64,000 nucleotides of DNA from Brucella gallinifaecis (GTDB lineage: Bacteria; Pseudomonadota; Alphaproteobacteria; Rhizobiales; Rhizobiaceae): contig NZ_ML636802.1 of NCBI RefSeq assembly GCF_006476605.1, forward strand, positions 62,001 to 126,000, given 5' to 3'. Every line of letters begins with the position of its first letter. The first letter of the stretch is position 1. This document shows, in pieces, positions 10,046-19,405 of the stretch. The notes beneath the pieces are model-generated. The model was not told where the DNA came from, made no database searches, and saw only the letters and a program-made list of their open reading frames with translations. Position numbers and translations under genes: made by a program.

Positions 10046-10450
10046 TCAGAAATCGTCGCTTTTCTCAGGTGCAACAAGACCTTCGATACCAGCAAGAAGC
10101 TCTTCTTCCGACATACGGTCGAAAGTTACGATGTCATCTTCTCCAGCTTCAGCGATACCTTCAACCAGTGCTTCAGAAGCATCAGCGATCAGAACAGGAG
10201 CCGCAGCTTCCGGTTCGTCAACCTCAACATGCTTTTGCAGCGAATGAATGAGATCTTCTTTCAAATCATCCGGCGACAGTGTTTCATCTGCGATTTCGCG
10301 AAGCGCAACAACCGGGTTCTTGTCATTGTCACGATCAATCGTGATCTGAGCACCCTGGGAGATCTGACGCGCACGGTGACCGGCCAGAAGAACCAGTTCA
10401 AAACGGTTCTCGACCTTATCTACGCAGTCCTCAACGGTGACGCGGGCCAT
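10046..10450 (-). CDS. rpoZ: DNA-directed RNA polymerase omega subunit
   Basis: Small subunit that helps assemble the beta' subunit and carries part of one ppGpp site. The 134-residue protein starts [29 protein letters not shown]-like, with the conserved [15 protein letters not shown] block near residues 45-60. The acidic C-terminal extension is typical of alphaproteobacterial omega. It lies upstream of rsh in the same direction, but a terminator lies between, so the two are separate units. Confidence 0.96.
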   Translation of the reverse strand: MARVTVEDCVDKVENRFELVLLAGHRARQISQGAQITIDRDNDKNPVVALREIADETLSPDDLKEDLIHSLQKHVEVDEPEAAAPVLIADASEALVEGIAEAGEDDIVTFDRMSEEELLAGIEGLVAPEKSDDF

Positions 10451-10864
10451 AGGCGGTCCCTTTCATCTCTTAAAACTATAACAGAATTTTTACTAACTGA
10501 ACTTTTCTTGGACATAACGCTTGTGCGCTAAAATTTCAAGCAAAAGCGCAAACAGCTATATGCACGTCCACGATATCCAGAAAAATCATCGATTTTTCAT
10601 GAATCTGCCTGACAAATACACGCCATGCCTCAATTTGAAACAATAGATCGCAAAGGATTCATGATTGCTGCAATAAAATAACCCCAATAGGTAATTAAGA
10701 ATGTTCAAACAACAACCTTAGGTTGCTTGTTTTTCTATAATATCTCCTTAGAACACAAATAAATGTCATTTGTAAAAATGAATACCCCCGCCGTTTAAGA
10801 AACAAATCTGAATACGCGGTCGCAGGCCCACTCCCTAACGACCGCAGAGTGGATATATTGCACG
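10451..10864. other. AT-rich divergent intergenic region (414 bp)
   Basis: No convincing gene on either strand. It must hold the promoters of rpoZ and of the NYN-domain gene. At 10707-10732 there is a terminator-like hairpin on the plus strand (AAACAACAACC / GGTTGCTTGTTT, one bulged base) ending in a T-run. No plus-strand gene lies upstream of it, so an unannotated small transcript may end there. Confidence 0.5.
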
Positions 10865-11446
10865 ATGTTCGATTCTCGTGAAAAAATTGCGCTTTTTATT
10901 GACGGCGCAAACTTATATGCAGCTTCAAAAACTCTCGGTTTTGACATTGATTACCGGAAACTTCTGAAAGCTTTCCAGAAACGCGGCTACTTGCTGCGTG
11001 CCTATTATTATACGGCTCTGGTTGAGGATCAGGAATATTCGTCCATTCGCCCACTGATCGATTGGCTTGATTATAACGGTTACAAGGTCGTTACCAAGGC
11101 TGCAAAAGAATTTACTGATTCAACCGGCCGCCGTAAGGTAAAGGGCAATATGGACATCGAACTGACCGTCGATGCCATGCAGCTCACAGAAACTGTCGAT
11201 CATTTTGTGATCTTCTCAGGCGATGGTGATTTCCGCTCTCTGGTCGAGGCACTGCAGCGCAGAGGCCGTAAAGTTTCCGTTATATCAACGCTGACCACAC
11301 AGCCTGCAATGATTTCGGATAAGCTGCGTCGTCAAGCTGACCACTTTATCGATCTGGTCTCTTTGAAAACAGAAATTGGCCGCGACCCTTCCGAGCGTCC
11401 GCAGCAAATACGCCGTCAGGATGACGATCTCGACGACGACTATTGA
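10865..11446 (+). CDS. NYN domain protein (LabA/DUF88 family)
   Basis: A 193-residue protein with the PIN-like NYN fold, a putative Mg-dependent ribonuclease domain. The acidic positions are visible in ALFIDGANLY (about D14), GNMDIELTVDAM and IFSGDGDFRSLV. The tail is short and very acidic (DDDLDDDY). Its physiological target is unknown. The family-5 uracil-DNA glycosylase starts about 30 bases downstream and is probably in the same transcript. Confidence 0.9.
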   Translation: MFDSREKIALFIDGANLYAASKTLGFDIDYRKLLKAFQKRGYLLRAYYYTALVEDQEYSSIRPLIDWLDYNGYKVVTKAAKEFTDSTGRRKVKGNMDIELTVDAMQLTETVDHFVIFSGDGDFRSLVEALQRRGRKVSVISTLTTQPAMISDKLRRQADHFIDLVSLKTEIGRDPSERPQQIRRQDDDLDDDY

Positions 11447-11476
11447 CGACATTCATTGTACAGTTCATGCAAGGTC

Positions 11477-12127
11477 ATGATTTCAGAACCCTCTCCAAAC
11501 TGTACAATCTGTCCCAGACTTCATGCTTTTCTTGAAGAGTGGCGGCGCAAAGAGCCTGAATGGCATAATGCGCCGGTTTCACCGTTTCTTCCTGCTCATG
11601 ATGATGATGTTCAGCTTCTGATCGTGGGTCTTGCGCCCGGATTGCGCGGCGCCAACCGGACCGGCCGGCCTTTTACCGGCGATTATGCAGGTGAACTTCT
11701 TTACAGCACATTATGCGAATTCGGTTTTGCATCCGGCCATTTTGAAGCCAGACCAGATGACAGCCTGAAACTCGTGGACGCGGGTATCGTCAATGCGGTG
11801 CGCTGCGTACCGCCTGAAAACAAGCCCGTGGGCAGTGAAATCAACAATTGCCGCCAGTTTTTCAGCCCCCTGCTCACGCATTTTAAAAACCTGCATGCTG
11901 TTGTCACACTCGGCACAATCGCGCATCAATCCACGGTGCGGGCTATGGGGGCAGCTGTCTCGCGCCATCCTTTCGGGCATGGCAGAGAGACGGACATTGG
12001 TGGCCTGCGTATATTCTCAAGCTATCATTGCTCGCGATATAACACCAATACGGGCAAGCTGACCGATCCGATGTTTCGGGATGTTTTCAGAAATGTACGT
12101 AGCTATCTGAATAAAAAAAGCGCCTGA
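11477..12127 (+). CDS. Uracil-DNA glycosylase, family 5 (UDGb-like), Fe-S type
   Basis: Excises uracil and related lesions from DNA. Family 5 signatures are GLAPGLRGANRTGRPFTGD in the N-terminal half and SSYHCSRYNTNTGKLT near the C-terminus. Four cysteines suit the structural [4Fe-4S] cluster: CTIC near the N-terminus, one in VRCVPP and one in NNCRQF. ATG 11477 is chosen because the upstream TTG alternative lacks a ribosome site. The terminator stem begins within its last codons. A second glycosylase, of family 4, lies at 34138. Confidence 0.88.
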   Translation: MISEPSPNCTICPRLHAFLEEWRRKEPEWHNAPVSPFLPAHDDDVQLLIVGLAPGLRGANRTGRPFTGDYAGELLYSTLCEFGFASGHFEARPDDSLKLVDAGIVNAVRCVPPENKPVGSEINNCRQFFSPLLTHFKNLHAVVTLGTIAHQSTVRAMGAAVSRHPFGHGRETDIGGLRIFSSYHCSRYNTNTGKLTDPMFRDVFRNVRSYLNKKSA

Positions 12128-12138
12128 AGGCGCTTTTT
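12115..12138. terminator. Bidirectional terminator between the UDG gene and smpB
   Basis: AAAAAGCGCC-TGAA-GGCGCTTTTT, a perfect 10-bp stem with a tetraloop and A/T runs on both sides. It overlaps the glycosylase stop codon, which forms part of the loop, and serves smpB from the other side. Confidence 0.9.
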
Positions 12139-12156
12139 ATCTGTAAATGATCCACA

Positions 12157-12633
12157 TCAGCCGCGATCGCGCAACAAACGTGATTTTTCCCGATTCCAGT
12201 CGCGTTGCTTTTCAGTCTCGCGCTTGTCGTGATTCTTCTTGCCGCGTGCAACTCCGATTTCAAGTTTCGCGCGACCGCGATCATTAAAATAAAGCTTCAG
12301 CGGAACAACCGTCATGCCTTCGCGTGAGATCGAATTAAAAATTCGCGCCATCTCGCGACGGCTTATCAAAAGCTTACGCAGACGCCGCGGCTCATGGTTA
12401 AACCGATTTCCTTGCGTATATTCCGGGATATAGGAATTGATCAGCCAGAACTCGCCATTTTCAAAGCTCGCATAGCTTTCGGCAATGTTAGCCTGATTGG
12501 CACGCAAGGATTTAACCTCGGTACCGGTCAGAACCAGACCAGCTTCGAGTGTATCGGTAATTTCAAAATTATAGCGCGCCTTACGGTTTTCAGCGACCAT
12601 CTTGCGTGCAGGTGAATTTTTCGACTTGTTCAT
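12157..12633 (-). CDS. smpB: SsrA-binding protein
   Basis: Binds tmRNA and delivers it to stalled ribosomes for trans-translation. The 158 residues contain the SmpB landmarks [17 protein letters not shown], the NINSYIPEY-like segment ([11 protein letters not shown]) and the basic C-terminal tail [12 protein letters not shown]. It lies downstream of dapA on the same strand, but a terminator separates them. No tmRNA gene was recognised in this window. Confidence 0.97.
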   Translation of the reverse strand: MNKSKNSPARKMVAENRKARYNFEITDTLEAGLVLTGTEVKSLRANQANIAESYASFENGEFWLINSYIPEYTQGNRFNHEPRRLRKLLISRREMARIFNSISREGMTVVPLKLYFNDRGRAKLEIGVARGKKNHDKRETEKQRDWNREKSRLLRDRG

Positions 12634-12670
12634 AATGGCACCATATAATGCTCATTGCCGGAAATGAAAA

Positions 12671-12692
12671 CGCTCTCGAACAAGCGAGAGCG
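12671..12692 (-). terminator. Terminator after dapA
   Basis: An 8-bp perfect stem (CGCTCTCG / CGAGAGCG, 6-base loop), 34 bases past the dapA stop. Four T residues follow on the minus strand. Confidence 0.8.
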
Positions 12693-12725
12693 TAAAAATC
12701 AATGAACCAAGCAAGAATGTCAGCT

Positions 12726-13607
12726 TTAATTAACGAGGCCAGCATGTTTCATGGCCAGGTCGATCTTTTCAGCCGTAGCTGGCTCAATTGTCACCATCGG
12801 TGAACGCAGAACATTTTCAATGCGGCCAAGGCGCGACAGAGCATATTTGGGACCTGACGGGTTCGGCTCAATAAACAAAGCCTTATGCAACGGCATCAAC
12901 CGGTCCTGTAATTCCAGCGCCTTTGCATAATCACCTGACTGACAGGCATTCTGAAATTCTGCACAAAGACGTGGTGCTATATTTGATGTCACAGAGATAC
13001 AGCCCACACCGCCATGCGCATTGAAACCAAGTGCAGTCGCATCTTCGCCAGACAGTTGAATGAAATCAGTGCCGCAGGTCAAGCGCTGTTCAGACACGCG
13101 CTCAATCTTGCCTGTCGCGTCCTTTACCCCGATAATATTCTTGTGATCACGCGCAAGTGTGCCCATGGTTTCCGGCGTCATATCAATAATTGAACGACCG
13201 GGAATATTGTAGATCACAAGCGGAACAGAGATCGAGCGTGCCACACGCGAAAAATGCTCATAAAGGCCGCGCTGGTTTGGCTTGTTGTAATAAGGCGTCA
13301 CGACCAGAACGGCATCAGCGCCGGCCTTTTCAGCGTGCTGGGCAAGCTCGATCGCTTCAACCGTGTTGTTGGATCCTGCTCCCGCAATAACTGGCACACG
13401 CCCGGCAGCAACCTCGATACATACTTCGATAACGCGCTTGTGCTCATCATGAGAAAGCGTAGGCGTTTCACCTGTCGTACCGACAGGAACAAGACCTTTT
13501 GTGCCTTCTTCGATCTGCCAGTTCACGAAGTCACGAAAGGCTTTCTCGTCGAACGCTCCTTCACTATCGAATGGCGTGACAAGTGCGGTAATCGAGCCTT
13601 TCAGCAT
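12726..13607 (-). CDS. dapA: 4-hydroxy-tetrahydrodipicolinate synthase
   Basis: Condenses pyruvate with aspartate semialdehyde, the first committed step to lysine and meso-diaminopimelate. The 293-residue TIM barrel has the GTTGETPTL loop, Y133 in VIYNIPGR and the Schiff-base lysine K162 in IIGVKDATG. Length is standard. It is divergent from the lytic transglycosylase gene; the 270-bp inverted-repeat element lies between the two. Confidence 0.97.
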   Translation of the reverse strand: MLKGSITALVTPFDSEGAFDEKAFRDFVNWQIEEGTKGLVPVGTTGETPTLSHDEHKRVIEVCIEVAAGRVPVIAGAGSNNTVEAIELAQHAEKAGADAVLVVTPYYNKPNQRGLYEHFSRVARSISVPLVIYNIPGRSIIDMTPETMGTLARDHKNIIGVKDATGKIERVSEQRLTCGTDFIQLSGEDATALGFNAHGGVGCISVTSNIAPRLCAEFQNACQSGDYAKALELQDRLMPLHKALFIEPNPSGPKYALSRLGRIENVLRSPMVTIEPATAEKIDLAMKHAGLVN

Positions 13608-13836
13608 CAGTGAACTCCTGAAAAATAGAGACGGTCCTCACAGTATAATCCCGGCATAAAATAAACCAGAATGCCGTAAGGCGTTGCACCATAGTCTCGG
13701 AGTTGAAATCCGGCAAGCGGGGGAGCCGCGCAAATCTGCATTCAAATGACAGTTTTACGTAAAAATCTGTCACTCCCCTTTCATTTGACGGCTACATCTT
13801 ACTGCTATCGCAAAAGAAACAGGTCTATATGAGAAC

Positions 13837-14106
13837 TAGGGTCAGGACCCATTAATTTGATGAGAATGGCATCTGAAATGACCAGATATGCAAGGAGAGA
13901 CGTGAGGACCGGGGTAGTTCCCCCGGTTGAGCGGCTCGACGCAGCAGATCGCCAAGTCATTTCGATGTCCGAAGGATGTGGCCCATCCGCCCGGCCTACT
14001 TCGTCGAAAAGTCTTGAAAATGAACCACATTTCCTACGCCTTTCCTTCTCGTATCCGAACGGATAGCCTCACACCATTCTCGTCAAATTAATGGGTCCTG
14101 CCCCTA
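13837..14106. mobile_element. MITE-like element with 33-bp terminal inverted repeats
   Basis: The left end 13837-13869 and right end 14074-14106 are inverted copies, matching at 31 of 33 positions. Both begin with TAGGG, so the element appears to be flanked by TA, as after insertion by an IS630/mariner-type transposase. No transposase is encoded in the roughly 200-base interior, which has some GC-rich palindromic pieces but no believable gene. The tip of each end is itself the GGGTCAGGACCC palindrome found alone elsewhere in the window. It lies between dapA and the transglycosylase gene. Confidence 0.75.
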
Positions 14107-14278
14107 ACGCAAGAAAAGAAGCTATAACTCTTTATTAACCAAAGCTTCATGTATCGCGCTCATAGTTTTAATGAGGATATACTCCCTGACAAGCAGGCTT
14201 AGAAAAGCCTGATTTCAACACTATTTTGACCATGCTCAGGCACTGTTTCTCGTTGATTATATATAAGAAAATATAGGT

Positions 14279-16408
14279 ATGTCATTGAAGCAAAGACATT
14301 GCTTTTCAAGCGGAATGATTATCGCTGGCTCGCTTCTTGCGGGTCAGTTGGGGGCAGCTTATGCTCAATCTTCCTTGCCAGCCGATATACCCACACCGCT
14401 TGCGCGTCCATTTGCACCGGCAATGGCGCATGAATCTCCTATAAATCTTGTCACCCCCAAAGCGCGGCCCGCCGCACCGGATCCTGTCATCACCTCCTCA
14501 TTCAGCCGTGTTGAAAATCCAGCTGCAATCAGCGGCACCTTAAAAAGCGGTCTTGATACGCTTTATTCACGCGATGTTGCTGGCGCGATTGCCTATCGCA
14601 ACGGCATGGCAAAAGGCTCTCTTGATCGTCAAATTCTGACCTGGTCCATTGCGACATCAGGTATGAATGGCGTAGCAAGTGCCGAAATAACAGCAGCGAT
14701 CTCAGAATTACCGGGCTGGCCGGGTATGGGTGCTTTGCGTCGCAATTCGGAACGTGCGCTTTTCAAGGAAAATGCACCGGCATCAACGATCATAACCACC
14801 TTTGGCAATACACGCCCTCAGACCACGGAGGGGATGATTGCACTTGCCCGCGCCTATATGGAAAATGGCGACAAGACAAAAGCACACCAGCTTCTGGCGC
14901 CCTGGTGGGCTACGCAACGTCTTTCTAATGAAGATGAGACAAAGGTTCTTAAAGAATTTTCGGGCGTTCTCACCCGCGACGATCATCAGCGCCGTCTTTT
15001 GCGTTCGCTTTACAATGATCGTTTGCAATCGGCGAAACTTCTGTCAGGCCCGGCACAGGCACAATCACTTTATAACGCCTTTGCCGCACTCGCTCAGAAA
15101 TCGCCTGACACTGCCAAGGCTATCGCAAATGTAGATAAGTCATGGCATGCAAGCCCAATCTATACATTCTTGCAGATACGCTATCTGCGTCGTGCGGATC
15201 GTTTCGATGACGCGACTGCCTTGATGCTAAAGGCGCCTAAAGATGCCAAATCTCTGATCGATCCCGATGCCTGGTGGGTTGAACGGCGTATTTTATCGCG
15301 AGAACTTCTCGATATAAACAAACCGCAACTCGCATACAGGCTTGTGGCAGCCCATGCAGCAGAATCGCCAACAATGGCCGCGGAAGCAGAATTCCATGCT
15401 GGTTGGTACGCATTGCGCGCACTCAAACAACCAAAGCTGGCAGCGCCACATTTTGCAAAGATTGCGGAGATTTCCTCCCGCCCGATTTCTGCCTCGCGTG
15501 CCTATTACTGGCTGGGGCGTGCTGCCGAAGCGGGTGCTGGTGGCAATGCAAAGGACTATTATCGGCGTTCTGCACATTTCGGAACCACTTTTTACGGACA
15601 GCTTTCCGCTGCAACGCTGAAAGAAAAAACACCGGAGCTGGCTTATCCAAAGCCGTCCGATGCAGAACGTATACGTTTTTCAGGCCGCCCCGCTGTGCAG
15701 GCAATCAGACGTCTTGAACAGATTGGCTATGGCAACCGTGCAACCGCGCTTTACACACAGCTGTCACAAGAGCTGAACAGTGTTGGAGAGCTGGCCCTGC
15801 TTGCCGTGATGGCAGAAAAGAACGAAAATCATTATCTCGCATTGCGTGTTGGAAAAAATGCTGCATTTCGCGGCCTCGATGTCGGTGCGCTATCGCATCC
15901 TGTTGGTGCGATTCCGGCACATGCCAATATCAGCGGCTCTGGCAAAGCGCTCGCCTATGCAATTGCGCGTCAGGAAAGCGAATTCAATGTCGGGGCGGTC
16001 TCCAAAGCAGGTGCACGTGGCTTGCTGCAATTGATGCCGGCAACAGCTAAAAGCGTTGCAACACGCAATGGCATGGCTTTCTCGGCACAAAAACTAACCA
16101 GTGATGCCGCCTATAATGCTACGCTTGGCGCGCATTTTCTGGGCGAACAGCTTGACCGGTTCAACGGCTCTTATGTGCTTACTTTCGCCGGTTATAATGC
16201 CGGTCCGCGTCGTGCATCGGAATGGATCGAACGCTATGGTGATCCACGCGGCAAGTCGATTGAAGAGGTTGTCGACTGGATCGAACGCATCCCCTATTCT
16301 GAAACGCGCAATTATGTGCAACGTGTGATGGAAAATTACGAAGTATATAAGGCCCGGCTTACAGGCAGCGCTGATATTCGATCTGACCTCATTTATGGCA
16401 GACGATAA
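14279..16408 (+). CDS. slt: Soluble lytic murein transglycosylase
   Basis: Periplasmic enzyme that cleaves peptidoglycan glycan strands with formation of anhydromuramyl ends. The 709-residue protein has a signal peptide (about residues 1-29, ending in AYAQ). A long alpha-helical, TPR-like superhelix follows, then a C-terminal SLT domain. The catalytic glutamate is E566 in AIARQESEF, followed by GARGLLQLMPATA and FAGYNAGPRR. The architecture matches Slt70. It is separated from dapA by the MITE-like element. Confidence 0.93.
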   Translation: MSLKQRHCFSSGMIIAGSLLAGQLGAAYAQSSLPADIPTPLARPFAPAMAHESPINLVTPKARPAAPDPVITSSFSRVENPAAISGTLKSGLDTLYSRDVAGAIAYRNGMAKGSLDRQILTWSIATSGMNGVASAEITAAISELPGWPGMGALRRNSERALFKENAPASTIITTFGNTRPQTTEGMIALARAYMENGDKTKAHQLLAPWWATQRLSNEDETKVLKEFSGVLTRDDHQRRLLRSLYNDRLQSAKLLSGPAQAQSLYNAFAALAQKSPDTAKAIANVDKSWHASPIYTFLQIRYLRRADRFDDATALMLKAPKDAKSLIDPDAWWVERRILSRELLDINKPQLAYRLVAAHAAESPTMAAEAEFHAGWYALRALKQPKLAAPHFAKIAEISSRPISASRAYYWLGRAAEAGAGGNAKDYYRRSAHFGTTFYGQLSAATLKEKTPELAYPKPSDAERIRFSGRPAVQAIRRLEQIGYGNRATALYTQLSQELNSVGELALLAVMAEKNENHYLALRVGKNAAFRGLDVGALSHPVGAIPAHANISGSGKALAYAIARQESEFNVGAVSKAGARGLLQLMPATAKSVATRNGMAFSAQKLTSDAAYNATLGAHFLGEQLDRFNGSYVLTFAGYNAGPRRASEWIERYGDPRGKSIEEVVDWIERIPYSETRNYVQRVMENYEVYKARLTGSADIRSDLIYGRR

Positions 16409-16451
16409 AACAGGCTTGCAGTTTTTCCTGTACTGATCACAGCCTTGTGGC

Positions 16452-17141
16452 TTAAGCCTGCTTTTTCTTTGAGCGCACCGGTGTTTTGGTTTTTACTTCA
16501 GCCTTTTTAGGCTTTGCAGGACGCTTGCTTGTGCGCTTGATTGAGCGCTTGGCAGTCTTGCTAGATACTATTTCGGCAAGTTTTCCAGCCTGCCCTATCC
16601 AGTCTTCCCGTGTCACACGGCCGGCAAAGCCGATATGGCGCTCAATCCATCCAGCCTCATCGAGGCTCCATTGCGCTATTTGTGCATAATGAAAAATTCC
16701 AAGCTTGCGCAGCTCGCTTTCAATTGCTTTACCAATGCCGTTAATTGCAGTCAGATCGTCCGGTTTGCCACGTAATGGAGCATCGAGTAACTCCGGCTTA
16801 TCAGCTTCAACAACAGCAATAACCTCTTCACCTGCAATTTCTTCAGGCACTTCCGCAAAGACCGCGGGTTCAGCTTTTTTCTCTTCGGATAAAGCCTCTT
16901 CAGCTGTTTCAACAGCAGGTTCAGCCTGCTTTACCTGCGGTTCTTCAACCACAATTTTCTTAGGCAATGCGACTGGTTCTGGCTTTTCATCTGCCGCTGG
17001 CGATGAAAGAGCAGCCGCGACCACAACATCTTCCCGGATTTTGTCAGCAGATTTCCTGCCTTTAAGAAGGCGACCCAGAATGCAGCCAATTACAAAAGCA
17101 ACGGCAATTAAAATAGCCAATTGAACAATCAACATCGGCAT
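16452..17141 (-). CDS. Membrane-anchored protein with C-terminal helix-hairpin-helix domain
   Basis: A 229-residue protein in three parts. First is an N-terminal membrane anchor (LIVQLAILIAVAFVIG, about residues 4-24). Then comes an acidic, Ala/Glu/Val-rich low-complexity linker (about residues 40-120). Last is a compact domain, DLTAINGIGKAIESELRKLG and onwards, ending in a Lys-rich tail. The last domain resembles the helix-hairpin-helix module found at the end of some alphaproteobacterial NuoE proteins. The role is unknown; the basic tail could contact nucleic acid or the membrane. Confidence 0.75.
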   Translation of the reverse strand: MPMLIVQLAILIAVAFVIGCILGRLLKGRKSADKIREDVVVAAALSSPAADEKPEPVALPKKIVVEEPQVKQAEPAVETAEEALSEEKKAEPAVFAEVPEEIAGEEVIAVVEADKPELLDAPLRGKPDDLTAINGIGKAIESELRKLGIFHYAQIAQWSLDEAGWIERHIGFAGRVTREDWIGQAGKLAEIVSSKTAKRSIKRTSKRPAKPKKAEVKTKTPVRSKKKQA

Positions 17142-17226
17142 TGAGGATTCCTCTTATTCCATGCATCTGCGCGTGGTGCCAACCACAAAGATCGATAAAA
17201 CACTGCGTGATTTACCCAACGGACTC

Positions 17227-17316
17227 TTACCTGGAAGCCGTCAGCCACCCCACTGCCACACCAATCACACCCGACAGAAGAAGCACGGGCCAAAACATCT
17301 CTGCAAGATAAAGCAT
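17227..17316 (-). CDS. Putative 29-residue single-span membrane peptide
   Basis: ATG at 17314-17316 and TAA at 17227-17229. It encodes MLYLAEMFWPVLLLSGVIG and then VAVGWLTASR: one hydrophobic helix and a positive C-terminus. An AGGCGAG ribosome site lies about 7 bases upstream. It is oriented with the helix-hairpin-helix protein 86 bases downstream, whose membrane anchor has a similar look. It is too short for ordinary gene finders. It may be a genuine small protein; comparative evidence is needed. Confidence 0.5.
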   Translation of the reverse strand: MLYLAEMFWPVLLLSGVIGVAVGWLTASR

Positions 17317-17442
17317 TTAAAACTCGCCTGCCAACCGATCCGAAGCACTTAATTTATATACAGCAAAGGCAGCAAAGCCGCTGCTGTCAATCAAATGAGA
17401 TGAAGAAACGGGGGATGAAAAACATTTCGTGGCAAATCACTA

Positions 17443-18078
17443 TCAAAACTTTACAATATTCGACCTGACCAAGGAAAGACCATAAGGTAACGGTCCATTC
17501 AATTCAGTCATAATAGCGTGCAGGCTCTTATCATCTCTGACTTTCCCCTCAACAGAAAGTGCCCCGTCTGAAATTTCAACTTCTGCAACGCTCAGCTTTT
17601 TAGCAAGATCAACCGCAAAAAGAACGCGCGCTTCAAATTCTGGCTGCGCACCACGTGCAAGCGCCATCTGATCATCGACCAATCGGCCAGCTCCACCTGA
17701 TTCCGCTGCACTCATGATTGCATCTCGCATAGAATTATCAGGTATATAACCTGACAGGATAACCCCCTCATCACTTTGGCTAAGTCTGAAAATATAGGGG
17801 CTAGCTGCTTCAAGCATAGTTGTCAGATCAGAAAAATCACCGATACCGCGAATATCCTGCACAACCTGAACTGCCGCTTTGTGTGATTCAGGGTCTGGGG
17901 CCATGCCTTTCAAGGCGATATCACGGCCATCAATATCAAATCCGGCCCAAGAATAAGGCAAAAGTGCTCGCGCTATCCGCTCACCAATATCAGTTTCGAC
18001 CCTGTCAGCACCAAACCAGACTGCCAAAGATGTCAATGCGGCAGTCCATGTCAATGTTGGCCAAAACCATTTTAACAT
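17443..18078 (-). CDS. BON-like envelope protein with N-terminal signal anchor
   Basis: A 211-residue protein from the ATG at 18076-18078, preceded by AGGAG/AGGA. A TTG 21 codons upstream is the longer but unlikely start. One N-terminal hydrophobic segment (WPTLTWTAALTSLAVWFG) is followed by PYSWAGFDIDGRDIALKGMAPDPES. That resembles the BON repeats which precede the OmpA domain in alphaproteobacterial OmpA-family proteins. A second such motif (EISDGALSVEGKVRDD) follows. No OmpA peptidoglycan-binding domain is present, so it is either a short paralogue or a different family. Function unknown. Confidence 0.7.
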   Translation of the reverse strand: MLKWFWPTLTWTAALTSLAVWFGADRVETDIGERIARALLPYSWAGFDIDGRDIALKGMAPDPESHKAAVQVVQDIRGIGDFSDLTTMLEAASPYIFRLSQSDEGVILSGYIPDNSMRDAIMSAAESGGAGRLVDDQMALARGAQPEFEARVLFAVDLAKKLSVAEVEISDGALSVEGKVRDDKSLHAIMTELNGPLPYGLSLVRSNIVKF

Positions 18079-18181
18079 AGTCCTGTATCTCCTATGCACG
18101 TTATTGCATGGTTCATGAGGCAAAAGTTCTGCTTTAAGCAATCATGCAATGAATAAGCTATATTTCAAATCCAAGACAACA

Positions 18182-18212
18182 AAAAACCCGACAGCGAAGC
18201 TGCCGGGTTTTT
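18182..18212 (-). terminator. Terminator of the porin gene
   Basis: Stem of about 12 bp with one mismatch (CCCGACAGC / GCTGCCGGG plus flanking A/T), starting 21 bases beyond the porin stop. A T-run follows on the minus strand. Confidence 0.88.
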
Positions 18213-18232
18213 CTCAAACCAATCCGTTAGGA

Positions 18233-19405
18233 TTAGAACGAACGCTGGAAGCGAACCATACCCTGCCAAGCGTCCTGGCCCTTGAGAACCGACTTGTCGT
18301 CGTTCCACTTGGTGTAGGAAACTTCTGGAGTAATGGTGAAGCCTGGAACGAGCTGGTAAGCTACGTTTGCAGTTGCTGCAAAAGTGCCAGCATCTTCCCA
18401 TGCAGCCTGGATGTTGAAGGTTGCCTTTTCAGTAGCTACGAACTTCGCACCACCCCAGACAGCCCAATCGCCACCCCAGGTGCCGTAGAAGCTGTTGACC
18501 AGGCGAACGCCACGATGAAGCGAGCTGCCATTGCCGATGACCAGATCGTCATTAGCATCATAATAACCGTAAAGATCATTGTTCGACTTGTAGCCGCCCT
18601 GTACCCATACGGAGAACTGATCGGTTACGTTTACGTCGAGGCGAACCTTACCAGCCCACTCTTCGTTACGTGCGTCGTAAGCTGCAACACCCACGATCGA
18701 ACCCCAGCCCTGAGCATATTTCAGACCACCAACAACATTTGGTGTGTAGTCGTCGATGATACCGTAATCGAGGAATACGTCACTCTTGTTGCCCTGTTCA
18801 AGAGCGATAATAGCCGAGAAGCCATTACCACCAGTGAAGGTGTAGCTGATTGCATTGGTGCGATAACCACCACCAGGAATCACGTCATCGTTGATAACAT
18901 CGCCATAGTAACCAGGGAAAGTTACGAAAGCAGATTCATCAAGACCAACGCGCAGACCGCCGAGCTGAATGTAAGCGAAGTTGAGCGAAGTGCCCGAATC
19001 GCCGCCATTTTCATAGTTGAAGCGTGTTTCTGTATATGTCTTCAAAGTGCCCAGTTCGGTTTCCGAAGCGGTCGAAGTGCGCAGTGTGAAACGTGTCAGG
19101 AAGTTGTAGGTGTCGCGGTCTTTACCCTTGTCCGTAAACTTGAAACCACCACCTTCAACAGCGGTAATACCACCGCCACGGTAATAAACGTCGTCGCCGC
19201 CCTTGATGTCAGCGCGAACATAGCCGTGGATGCGCAGGCAGGTTTCTGTGCCTGGGATATAGAAGTAGCCAGCGCCGTAAGCATCGCAAACGCGGACATA
19301 TTCAACTGCTTCTGGCTCTGGAGCGACGATAGCGTCTGCTGCCTGAGCGCCGGTAGCTGCAACGAAAGCTGCAGCGGAGCCGAGGAGAAGGCTCTTAATG
19401 TTCAT
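18233..19405 (-). CDS. Omp2-type outer-membrane porin
   Basis: A 390-residue trimeric beta-barrel porin. Start ATG 19403-19405 follows a GGAGGT ribosome site. The signal peptide is [20 protein letters not shown], cut after QA. The mature N-terminus reads [20 protein letters not shown], as in Brucella Omp2b. Later [30 protein letters not shown] and the C-terminal RFQRSF with terminal phenylalanine match the family. Brucella carries two convergent copies (omp2a/omp2b); only one is seen here. The codons are GC-rich at third positions relative to the flanking DNA, as expected for high expression. Confidence 0.93.
   Translation of the reverse strand: MNIKSLLLGSAAAFVAATGAQAADAIVAPEPEAVEYVRVCDAYGAGYFYIPGTETCLRIHGYVRADIKGGDDVYYRGGGITAVEGGGFKFTDKGKDRDTYNFLTRFTLRTSTASETELGTLKTYTETRFNYENGGDSGTSLNFAYIQLGGLRVGLDESAFVTFPGYYGDVINDDVIPGGGYRTNAISYTFTGGNGFSAIIALEQGNKSDVFLDYGIIDDYTPNVVGGLKYAQGWGSIVGVAAYDARNEEWAGKVRLDVNVTDQFSVWVQGGYKSNNDLYGYYDANDDLVIGNGSSLHRGVRLVNSFYGTWGGDWAVWGGAKFVATEKATFNIQAAWEDAGTFAATANVAYQLVPGFTITPEVSYTKWNDDKSVLKGQDAWQGMVRFQRSF

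Noticed and set aside
13842-14030. 62-codon minus-strand reading frame inside the MITE-like element
   Set aside because: Starts in the interior and ends in the terminal repeat, no ribosome site, no transposase-like residues.
13861-14082. Possible structured RNA such as tmRNA in the element interior
   Set aside because: Some GC-rich complementary pieces exist, but no tRNA-like domain or tag-coding pattern could be recognised; the inverted ends explain the block better as a mobile element.
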